The notes below the pieces were generated by a model. The model saw nothing but the letters and a program-made list of their open reading frames with translations. It had not been told where the DNA came from and did not search any database. Positions 17,661 to 25,134 of a stretch of DNA of 64,000 nucleotides are shown here, piece by piece. The position numbers and the translations under genes are program-made. This DNA is from Candidatus Rhodoblastus alkanivorans (GTDB lineage: Bacteria; Pseudomonadota; Alphaproteobacteria; Rhizobiales; Beijerinckiaceae). Location: positions 62,001-126,000 of the forward strand of contig NZ_JAIVFP010000002.1 in NCBI RefSeq assembly GCF_022760755.1. Reading direction: 5' to 3'. Each line of letters begins with the position of its first letter. Within the stretch, counting starts at the first letter, position 1.

Positions 17661-18111
17661 TGTCAGGCGACATCTTGGGGTGAGAAATCGAATGCAACGA
17701 AATCAAGTGTTTAGGCTTCGCCATGATATTTATGAATATCCATCTAATTTGATAATCTGCGTTGACTTGGCCATCAATTGTGAGAATTTTGGTGCCGAAC
17801 GTTAGAGCAAATTCGGTGGCCGGAATGAGCGACGATGAACGCGTCTTTGACGATGACGAAAAGCAGCGCGCATGGCTCGCGGGACTGGCGCGCGTTTTGG
17901 CTAATCCCGCCATGCTTCGGGATCTGCGCAGGGCGACCCTTCTGAGGGGCCAGCGAAACTTCGATAAATTCTGCCGCGAAGCGAAATTCGAACTGCCCGA
18001 GGCCGCCGACGCAAGCCATCAATAGTGAGAATGTTGCAGGACGAAATTCTCACTATTGATGGCCAAATCCCAAATAATCTTCATATTCTCATTCCAAGGT
18101 GGCTCCTGACA
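17661..18111 (+). mobile_element. 451-bp internally deleted TniABQ element (MITE-like)
   Basis: The element starts TGTCAGGCGACATCTTGGGG and ends CAAGGTGGCTCCTGACA. Its first 215 or so bases match the start of the full element at 18279, including the tniA start region, and its last 235 or so match the end of that element, including the tniQ 3-prime end. The joint lies at GCTCG (about 17876-17880), which is present at both parental breakpoints. It can no longer code for transposase but keeps both ends. The flanks CCTGT and ACAGG extend the inverted repeat rather than form a direct duplication. Confidence 0.85.
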
Positions 18112-18442
18112 ACAGGATCGTTCATGCTCACAAATTGAACGCGTGGAATTCGACGTTGCTGCCCACGGCACTGATCGTGTTGCCAAAATTTTCGAGAGTT
18201 CACGCCGTTTGCGCGTGGAGGCTTCGGTCGCTCTTAGGGTCCACGCCTTGGAATTCGCCGATTTAGTGTCGGGCCTGCTGTCAGGCGACATCTCGGGGTG
18301 AGAAATCGAATGCAACGAAATCAAGTGTTTAGGCTTCGCCATGATATTTGAGAATATCCATCTAATTTGATAATCTGCGTTGACTTGGCCATCAATTGTG
18401 AGAATTTTGGCGCCGAACGTTGGAGCAAATTCGGTGGCCGGA

Positions 18443-20107
18443 ATGAGCGACGATGAACGCGTCTTTGACGATGACGAAAAGCAGCGCGCATGGCTCGAGG
18501 GATGCAGGCGCGAAGAGGCGATCAGCCGCCTTTTGGAGCGGCACGGCGACACGCGCCTTTCGATAGGGGACGTCGATGAGGTTGCCTGGGAATTGGGCGT
18601 CAGTCGAGCGACGCTGTACCGGCTGATCACAGCTTACAGGGCGAAGCGAACCGTCAGCTCCGTTGAACCGCGCAGCCGGGGGCGGCGCAAGAACGCTTTC
18701 GTGTTGGACCGCAAGCGGGAGAAGCTGATTTCGCAGGCGATTCGGGAAATCTATTTGAAGCCCGAACGGCCGACGATGACTTATTTGATCGAACAGGTGA
18801 GGGCGAAATGCGGGCGCGCCGAATTGCCCGCGCCGGACCGGCGGACGATCAAAGCGCGGGTTGACCGGATCGACAAGCGCGTGGCGGCGCTGAAACGCAA
18901 AGACAGCAAAGGCGCCAAGGCCACGAAGGCGGTTCCTGGTCAATACGTCGCTTCGCGGCCCTTGGAGGTCGTGCAGATCGATCACACCGAGGTTGATCTT
19001 TTTCTGGTGGACGAGACGACGCGCGAAGCGATGGGCGTTCGCCCTTGGGTGACTCTGGCGATCGACGTTTTCACCCGCATGGTGGTCGGGTTCCATTTGT
19101 CGATGGATAAGCCATCCCGGGTGTCCATCGGTCTTTGCATGCTCAACGCGGTCTACGACAAGAGCGCGTGGCTGAAAGAAAACGCGATCGACGCGCGTTG
19201 GCCGGTGGCGGGGCTGCCCGAAGCTCTTCATGCCGACAATGGCGCAGACTTCAGAAGCAAGGCGTTTTCCTGGGCGTGCCGGGAGGAGGGCATAAAACTC
19301 ATTTGGCGGCCGGTTGGCGCGCCGTACTACGGCGGCCACATCGAGCGGCTGATCGGCACGATCATGGGGCGCGTGCACTTTTATCCTGGGACGACCTTCT
19401 CCAACTCCACGGCGCGGCAGGACAACGACTCCGCCCGGTTCTCGGCCATGACGTTCCGGGAGTTCGAGTGCGCCCTGGGCTGGGAAATCGCTGGGCGTTA
19501 CAATCAGGAAATACACAGCGCCCTCCTGCGTCCGCCCATTGCGGTCTGGGACGAACACGAGGCGTCGACCACGCTGAGAATGCCAAAGGACCGAATGACC
19601 TTCTGGGTGTCTTTCCTGCCTGACGCGTATCGAAAACTCAGACCGGACGGCATCTGGATTCATGATCTCCCCTATTGGTCGAACGCCCTGTCGGCCGAGG
19701 TCGGCAGGCACGCAGGCGATTTGCTGATCAAGTATGACCCAAGGGATGTGTCGCGGATTTTCGTCCAACACCCGTCGTCGGGCCATTTCATCGAGGCCCG
19801 CGCGCGCAATCTTGGGTTCCCTGCGATCAGCCTGCGCGAATGGAGGCTGGCCAGGAAAGCGCTGCGACAGAAGGGCAGGGGAGAGCGTGACAACGACCAG
19901 CTCATGCGGACGGCGTTGGCCCAACGCCAAATTGTCGCCGATGCAATCGCCAAGACCGCGGCGGCGCGCAAAACGTCGCCAAGGCCACAAATAGCGGTGG
20001 ACGACTTCGATTCTGGATCGATGACCGGCATCGACTCGCGCATACCAAGCCGACTGGAGCTTTTGGACCGGCAACCTAATGTTAAAGCCAAGCCACCTGA
20101 CGGATGA
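18443..20107 (+). CDS. tniA: TniA/TnsB-like DDE transposase of transposon 2
   Basis: The 554-aa transposase starts at the ATG of MSDDERVFDDDEKQ, which is also preserved in the mini-element. A helix-turn-helix (WELGVSRATLYRLITAYRAK) precedes the integrase core with DDE residues in VVQIDHTEVDLF, ALHADNGADF and GHIERLIGT. An upstream in-frame ATG at 18380 lies in the end-repeat region and is less likely. It shares family but only partial sequence with the transposase at 9080-10696. Confidence 0.88.
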   Translation: MSDDERVFDDDEKQRAWLEGCRREEAISRLLERHGDTRLSIGDVDEVAWELGVSRATLYRLITAYRAKRTVSSVEPRSRGRRKNAFVLDRKREKLISQAIREIYLKPERPTMTYLIEQVRAKCGRAELPAPDRRTIKARVDRIDKRVAALKRKDSKGAKATKAVPGQYVASRPLEVVQIDHTEVDLFLVDETTREAMGVRPWVTLAIDVFTRMVVGFHLSMDKPSRVSIGLCMLNAVYDKSAWLKENAIDARWPVAGLPEALHADNGADFRSKAFSWACREEGIKLIWRPVGAPYYGGHIERLIGTIMGRVHFYPGTTFSNSTARQDNDSARFSAMTFREFECALGWEIAGRYNQEIHSALLRPPIAVWDEHEASTTLRMPKDRMTFWVSFLPDAYRKLRPDGIWIHDLPYWSNALSAEVGRHAGDLLIKYDPRDVSRIFVQHPSSGHFIEARARNLGFPAISLREWRLARKALRQKGRGERDNDQLMRTALAQRQIVADAIAKTAAARKTSPRPQIAVDDFDSGSMTGIDSRIPSRLELLDRQPNVKAKPPDG

Positions 20108-20957
20108 AGCGGCGAACGTCCTTCTCGGCACACCTGACGAGCGGGTCTATCATATCCAATCGAAGCGGTGGATCGCCTATCCAAAAGGCGTCCAGATTCT
20201 CGACCAGTTGAGCAAAATGCTCAAGCATCCGCGCACCACGCGGATGCCCTCGCTGATCGTGTACGGCGACAGCGGGATGGGAAAATCCATGCTGGTGGAC
20301 AAGTTCATGGCGGACTGCGCGACGGGCACTGGGACCGACCGGGCGCCGAATCCCAACAAAGTTCTCGTTGTCGAGCTGAGCGGGCGCCCCACCGAACGAA
20401 GGCTCTTCTCACAAATCCTCGACGCCGTCGATGCGCCCCATAGCCCGCGCGCCAGTATCGTCGATGTGGAGAGGGGCGCCATCAACATTCTTCGCGACAT
20501 TGGCGTCCAAATCCTCGTCATCGACGAGATCCACAATATTCTCGCCGGTTCATGGCGGGAACAGCGTATCGTCCTGAACACCCTGAAATTCCTGAGCAAC
20601 GAGCTCAAAGTTTCGCTCGTCTGTTTCGGGATATTGGAGGCGAGAGACGCCATCAACGGCGACGTTCAATTGGCGCGCCGCTTCGACGCCGTTACATTGC
20701 CGCGATGGACCGCAGGCAAAGAGTTCGAGCAACTCGTCCTCGCAATCGTCCGCAACCTCCCTTTGCGGGAGCCAAGCGTCCTGACCGTGAAGGGTCTGCG
20801 CTGCGTTCTCCAACTCAGCGGCGGCGTCAGCTCCCGCATATTTCGCATGCTCAACGACCTCGCGATCCAGGCGATTGAAACGGGCGAAGAACGCATCACT
20901 GACATGTCGATCGAGAAATATAAGCCGGTTTCGGAAAACGAGGTGGCTTTCCAGTGA
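20079..20957 (+). CDS. tniB: TniB family AAA+ ATPase of transposon 2
   Basis: The 292-aa AAA+ protein has Walker A SLIVYGDSGMGKSMLVDKFM, Walker B IQILVIDEIHNI-like VQILVIDEIHNIL and the family block RRFDAVTLPRW. The start overlaps the tniA 3-prime end by 29 bases. It would activate the transposase at a chosen target. Confidence 0.88.
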   Translation: MLKPSHLTDEAANVLLGTPDERVYHIQSKRWIAYPKGVQILDQLSKMLKHPRTTRMPSLIVYGDSGMGKSMLVDKFMADCATGTGTDRAPNPNKVLVVELSGRPTERRLFSQILDAVDAPHSPRASIVDVERGAINILRDIGVQILVIDEIHNILAGSWREQRIVLNTLKFLSNELKVSLVCFGILEARDAINGDVQLARRFDAVTLPRWTAGKEFEQLVLAIVRNLPLREPSVLTVKGLRCVLQLSGGVSSRIFRMLNDLAIQAIETGEERITDMSIEKYKPVSENEVAFQ

Positions 20958-21850
20958 GCTGCGGGATCGAACCCAACGCCAAACCATTGCCGGTCGTCCT
21001 CAATGCGGCGCGCGACGAATTGCTCTCGTCCTGGCTTGCTCGACACGCCCGATTTTACGGCGTAACGGGTCCATTTTTTGCCAAGTGGCTCGGCCTGGGC
21101 GACACTCGACTCTCGGCGCTCGACCGTCGCCTCGGCTTGGGGCAAGTCGCTCTATTGGCGGAAAGGTTCCGCTGCGATCCGGCGGCGCTAATCGATATGA
21201 CCCATATCGACAAAAGTGACGGCCAAGTTAGCGATCTCATCAGCCGGGGCAGGCGACCGCAAATCTGCCACCCCTGCGCGGATCGCTACGGTCAAGACGG
21301 CGCCGAAGGCGCCGTTCCAAAACATTGGAGCAAGGCGTGGCGAATTACGTGTCCCGCCTGCGGCCTTGCCTTTACGGACACGAACGAGCATCACGCCAGT
21401 CGCGCGACGCTTTTGGAGACGACGCCATTTGACGACCTGTGGTCGGAGGCCATCGCAGGCGAACAAATTGTCGAGCGATATCTCGCGGACGGAGGACACG
21501 ACGAAAGCTCGCCGATCGCAATCCTGAAACTATTGCTGGTTCAGACCTGGAAGCCAATCACTCGCGATCTCGAACATCCCGTCGTCGGATGGGTATTGGG
21601 CACGCTTTTCCCAGATTTTGATGCACGCGCGCGACCCATCAAGCGGCGCGTCACGCATGCGGCGATCACGACGCTTCCCATAGAGTTCCGGCCGGCATTG
21701 CTCGCGGGGCTGGCGCGCGTTTTGGCCAATCCCGCAGTGCTTCGGGAGCTGCGCAGGGCGACCCTTCTGAGGGGCCAGAGAAACTTCGATAAATTCTGCC
21801 GCGAAGCGAAATTCGAACTGCCCGAGGCCGCCGACACGAGCCATCAATAG
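20954..21850 (+). CDS. tniQ: TniQ family target-selection protein of transposon 2
   Basis: The 298-aa protein starts at a GTG overlapping the tniB stop. The TniQ signature is NAARDELLSSWLARHARFYG. Zinc-binding pairs are visible in ICHPCADRYG and ITCPACGLAF. The last 58 codons are also found, slightly diverged, in the mini-element at about 17880-18025, where they lack a start. Confidence 0.82.
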   Translation: MSCGIEPNAKPLPVVLNAARDELLSSWLARHARFYGVTGPFFAKWLGLGDTRLSALDRRLGLGQVALLAERFRCDPAALIDMTHIDKSDGQVSDLISRGRRPQICHPCADRYGQDGAEGAVPKHWSKAWRITCPACGLAFTDTNEHHASRATLLETTPFDDLWSEAIAGEQIVERYLADGGHDESSPIAILKLLLVQTWKPITRDLEHPVVGWVLGTLFPDFDARARPIKRRVTHAAITTLPIEFRPALLAGLARVLANPAVLRELRRATLLRGQRNFDKFCREAKFELPEAADTSHQ

Positions 21851-22090
21851 TGAGAATATTGAAGGACGAAATTCTCGCTATTGATGGCCAAATCCTAAAT
21901 AATCTTCATATTCTCATTCCAAGGTGGCTCCTGACAGCCGTTTTTTGCGACGCAATTTCATCAACTGATTTCAGGCGATAGGACTGCCTGCGGAATAGTC
22001 GAATTGAAATCCATTGTCAGAAAACGCGGTCGGATCTTCTGCAAGCCCCTGAATCTTCATTTCCCTCAAATTTATCGCCTGTCGCGACGC

Positions 22091-22516
22091 ATGCCGGCTG
22101 AGCAAATCTCTGCGGCGCCGGGCGAATGGATAGCTGGAAGCCACGTCGAATTTTCTCTCTCCGGCGAGGCGTCTTCGCGGTCCGGAATTGTCTGTGTCGA
22201 ACCCATCGAACATCTGGCGCCGTCCGACCAAAATTCGCTGGTCCTGCGCCACCACTGGTCGCGCTCTCGGGCTCAGGCCTATCTTCAAGGCGTGGAAGAT
22301 AGCAATTCCGTCCTGCCGATCGGCGGCGTTTTCGTTTCCGACCAAGCCTTCTTCACATTGATCCAACGCGCCACGTCTAAAGCCTGGCGAGGCCCCGCCA
22401 TTTTCTACCTCGCCGACCTCTTCGAAGACGACGGGGTATTGGGCGCCCAGAACTGGGAGACGTCGGCTGCTTGCGACGGAATCATCAAGCGCACCGACAT
22501 ATTTTGCAATGGCTGA
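22091..22516 (+). CDS. Hypothetical protein
   Basis: This frame of 141 codons from the ATG (a TTG at 22004 would extend it) encodes no family I recognise. It has an evenly mixed composition with hydrophobic stretches (SVLPIGGVFVSDQAFFTLI, GPAIFYLADLFEDDG) and ends seven bases before a strong hairpin, which supports it being a real transcript end. It sits just outside transposon 2 and may be the 3-prime part of a gene cut by the insertion. Confidence 0.4.
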   Translation: MPAEQISAAPGEWIAGSHVEFSLSGEASSRSGIVCVEPIEHLAPSDQNSLVLRHHWSRSRAQAYLQGVEDSNSVLPIGGVFVSDQAFFTLIQRATSKAWRGPAIFYLADLFEDDGVLGAQNWETSAACDGIIKRTDIFCNG

Positions 22517-22522
22517 ATGCGG

Positions 22523-22550
22523 AAGACCCCGGCTTGTTAGCCGGGGTCTT
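22523..22550. terminator. Perfect 12-bp hairpin, bidirectional terminator
   Basis: AAGACCCCGGCT and AGCCGGGGTCTT pair perfectly around a 4-base loop. It lies between the hypothetical gene (plus) and DUF736 (minus), both of which end here. The A/T bases at the stem foot give short U runs in both directions. Confidence 0.75.
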
Positions 22551-22560
22551 GTGCTGAGGC

Positions 22561-22887
22561 TCAGTCGGCCCGGCGGCCGCTGGGGCGGGACCAGATCAGC
22601 GAGAAACCATCGCCGTCCTCGTCGTCGAAGAGGTTGGCGTAGATCGGGGCGGTGAAGCTCGGATCGTCGAGCTTGAGGCCAAGATAGTCGCGGCCTTCGT
22701 TGGAGCGCTTGGACCAGGCGGCGCCGATTTCGACGCGGCCCACCATGACCCGGTGGCTGGGGGCGTTGTCGCCGGTGGCGCGGGTGTCGGGGACGATGCG
22801 CACGCCCTTGGCCCGGACGCTGAGGGTGACGATTTCGCCGCTGAATTCATTCGAGGCGGTCTTTTTGAAGGTGCCGATGGTCGCCAT
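22561..22887 (-). CDS. DUF736 family protein
   Basis: The 108-aa protein starts MATIGTFKKTASNEFSGEI and contains VRIVPDTRATGDNAPSHRV and GRDYLGLKLDDPSFTAPIYA, the hallmark of DUF736. These small proteins are nearly always found on plasmids and integrative elements of alphaproteobacteria near conjugation genes; their function is unknown. No conjugation genes follow here. The strong hairpin at 22523-22550 is just downstream. Confidence 0.9.
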   Translation of the reverse strand: MATIGTFKKTASNEFSGEIVTLSVRAKGVRIVPDTRATGDNAPSHRVMVGRVEIGAAWSKRSNEGRDYLGLKLDDPSFTAPIYANLFDDEDGDGFSLIWSRPSGRRAD

Positions 22888-23516
22888 TGTAAGTCTCCGT
22901 TTTTGTGGTCCGAGCCCGCACCGTTGCGGCCTCGATGGCGATTGACCGGCCGGAGGCGACCGACGCCGCACCCATCCGGGCCGGAGCGCAGCGGAGGATG
23001 GCGGGGAGCGACTTTCTTGCCTCGCGAGGAATGGGCGATCCGGGGTCCCCGCGCGGCTTGGCCCGCGTGGGGTGGTCCCCAGGGGAAGAAAGTCGTGACG
23101 CGCCGTTGCGGCATAGGCGGTCGAGGCGAAGCCGGCCTTCGGCCAAATCGCGCAACAGAAGAGGCCGTTCCGGAGCGGTCGATGGACAGGAAACATGGGA
23201 GAGGGGCGGCGACCTTTGTGCTTTTCACAGTGGCCATCCGCGGGGAGGTACGGTAATTCCACGCTCGATCACCGCGCTTCAGAGAATGAGCACATCGATT
23301 CCAGTATAGCGCCGATCCGCGCCGCGTTCTTGGGCATTGCCCAGCGGCGCCCCGGCGGCCGTCCCCCAGGGCTGGACCTAGAGCTCGCTCCATCCGCCAA
23401 CTCGGCAACGATCTTGTCGGTGATTTCGGAACAGATGTGCACTTTACCTCAGCGCGCTGGCTATAGAAGGTGGAGCTATTGTTTTTTGCGAGATTCCTGT
23501 TTGAGCCGATCTGAAT
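22888..23516. other. Leader region of DUF736, no gene seen
   Basis: About 630 GC-rich bases. Long frames on both strands here are low-complexity (Arg/Pro/Gly-rich) and look like chance. DUF736 genes on related plasmids often have a long GC-rich leader; I see no defined riboswitch or RNA gene. Confidence 0.4.
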
Positions 23517-23519
23517 TTG

Positions 23520-23756
23520 ATGACGCGTCCGCCACCGCGGCTTTGGTCCCTGCCCGGCAATGATGCGACGCCATTCAGCCGCGAGGACGATCCGCCTGAG
23601 CGCGTCGCGCTGAGAATTCTCGTCGATGATGATTTAAAGGAATACGCCCCGCCCTGGTCATACGAATTCCGGGACGGCGACTTTTTCGCCATTGGATCCG
23701 GCCTGGCGCTTCACGAAAGTCTATCCGTTCGCGGATGGGCGCTATGGCGCGAATAA
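23520..23756 (+). CDS. Small hypothetical protein
   Basis: A 78-codon frame with a plausible globular composition (DPPERVALRILVDDDLKEYA, then PPWSYEFRDGDFFAIGSGLA). No family recognised and no good ribosome site. The segment after it (to 23947) has only a weak frame. It may be a decayed plasmid gene. Confidence 0.3.
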   Translation: MTRPPPRLWSLPGNDATPFSREDDPPERVALRILVDDDLKEYAPPWSYEFRDGDFFAIGSGLALHESLSVRGWALWRE

Positions 23757-23947
23757 GCCTGGCGACGCCATCGGGCACATTTTATCACCGCAAAGTCGAC
23801 GTCAGTCTGTGACCGCAAAGGGGGCGTTGTGGGGTCTCCCCGCAGAAGGGGGTGCGCCGGCGACCATGGCGCCGGTCAGGGGGAAGGCTTTCCCCGACGA
23901 AGAGAGCGAGTCTTTGAATTTGCACAACCTCGGCGCATACACCGAAT

Positions 23948-24604
23948 TCAAGGGTGCGGAAGCAGATCTGGAATTTCTTCAATGAGGTGTTTTACACGTT
24001 GAAGGCATGTATCAGCGAGTTCCCGCCACGGCTCCTGAATCGCCAATTCCATCAATTCGGCCTTGGCGTATCCCGGCTTTATCGCTGCGAGCCGAGCCAG
24101 GATCGCCGCTTTCTTGCCCGCGATAAGTGGGAGATTCTCCGCGAGCAATTCAGATGCGAAGCGATCGACCACGGCAATATCAAAAATATCTCTGACTTTG
24201 AGCTGCGGGCCGCGGTAATGAAGCTTTTTGATCGCGATCTCGACGGGATGCTCTATCGAAACCGTGTTGCCATCAATTGATTTCGCCAAATCGGGGATCG
24301 ACGTGAATTTCGATGCGACGATGAAGTCGATTTCGCCTTCGGGATAGACAAGCTTCAGATAATGAGCCGTCTCATCATAGGCGTCGCAGCTCCAAATATC
24401 CTCGGAAACAAGGCGAGGAGAGATATAGGAAAGATATTGCGGATCGTCGATAAAGGCGTCGACGTCCTTGCTTAATCGATGGTCCGTATGAACCATAAGC
24501 GCGGTTCCACCGCCCAAGACCCAACTCGGTACTGGCCGGCCTAACTGTTCGAGCTTGAAGAGGCCGCTAATTGTGCGCTTAAGCAGCAGACGCCAATAAG
24601 ACAA
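23948..24604 (-). CDS. AbiEii-like nucleotidyltransferase toxin
   Basis: The 218-aa protein matches nucleotidyltransferases of the AbiEii/DUF1814 type. The core is PSWVLGGGTALMVHTDHR, then LSKDVDAFIDD, giving the GG and D-X-D residues; downstream EGEIDFIVASK gives the third acid. The lysine of AIKKLHYRGPQLKVRDIFD matches the family block. The start is a TTG with a perfect GGAGGA five bases upstream, inside the last codons of the upstream gene, implying coupling. Known members modify tRNA or nucleotides and arrest growth when unpaired. Confidence 0.75.
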   Translation of the reverse strand: MSYWRLLLKRTISGLFKLEQLGRPVPSWVLGGGTALMVHTDHRLSKDVDAFIDDPQYLSYISPRLVSEDIWSCDAYDETAHYLKLVYPEGEIDFIVASKFTSIPDLAKSIDGNTVSIEHPVEIAIKKLHYRGPQLKVRDIFDIAVVDRFASELLAENLPLIAGKKAAILARLAAIKPGYAKAELMELAIQEPWRELADTCLQRVKHLIEEIPDLLPHP

Positions 24605-25088
24605 ACTGCTCCTCCAAGCCGGGATTGCTCTCGCCGGAGAAGTCTTTGACGGCTTCGTAGGACGCCGTGAGATTGCTCTGAGAAACGCCGTGCTCCGACG
24701 CAAAGCTCAGCACTAGCTCAGGCTTCAATTCCGTAAAAAAGCTAGCGAGATGCGCAGGCCAACCCGCAATCATCATCTTAGCGAGGCATTCCTCAAGAAT
24801 AGCAGACGAAATATTCCGGCTGTACGGCGCGTTCACGGTCGCGAGCACGAGCTTATCCACCCAGGAGATTGCCCCGGGTACGACAGGCGATTCAGAGTGG
24901 GCGGCCAACGTAACCATCATAAATATATAAGCCTTAACGCAGAAATAGTCGAGCAATGCCAGAAACCGTCCCTTCCGAACCGTTTCCCTTGCGAGAGCGA
25001 TTACATGCTCTGCGTCGCTGATGTGCCCGGCGTGGATTCCCCCTATGTCGAAGCGATGGCGTCCGATTCCGCGTAAACCTTCAAACAT
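24579..25088 (-). CDS. Upstream partner of the nucleotidyltransferase (possible antitoxin)
   Basis: The 169-aa protein is not a family I recognise. It is largely helical (YFCVKAYIFMMVTLAAH, FTELKPELVLSFASEHG, LTASYEAVKDFSG). It overlaps the toxin-like gene by 26 bases and precedes it, as antitoxins precede AbiEii toxins, but it lacks the usual AbiEi winged-helix signature. It ends near the 3-prime end of the restriction-modification gene, leaving 46 bases. Confidence 0.55.
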   Translation of the reverse strand: MFEGLRGIGRHRFDIGGIHAGHISDAEHVIALARETVRKGRFLALLDYFCVKAYIFMMVTLAAHSESPVVPGAISWVDKLVLATVNAPYSRNISSAILEECLAKMMIAGWPAHLASFFTELKPELVLSFASEHGVSQSNLTASYEAVKDFSGESNPGLEEQFVLLASAA

Positions 25089-25134
25089 CGAAGCCTCGGT
25101 ATCTTGGCCACCGACGGATCGAAGACGTGCGAGG

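Larger units (their letters stand above)
18279..21936 (+). mobile_element. Tn7/Tn5053-like transposon 2 (TniA-TniB-TniQ), full length
   Basis: The element runs from TGTCAGGCGACATCTCGGGG to AAGGTGGCTCCTGACA, with shared terminal TGTCAGG/CCTGACA. Several short motifs of the form GTGAGAAT, AATTGTGAGAATTTT and ATAGTGAGAATATT recur near both ends and may be transposase sites. It carries three overlapping plus-strand genes. Flanks CCTGC and GCCGT do not form a target duplication. It is unrelated in its ends to transposon 1. Confidence 0.85.

Noticed and set aside
18392-20131. 579-codon open frame opposite the second tniA
   Set aside because: Antisense shadow of the transposase; Arg/His/Pro-rich with no family features.
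18274-21941. Target duplication around transposon 2
   Set aside because: Flanks CCTGC and GCCGT do not match, nor do they match the mini-element flanks.
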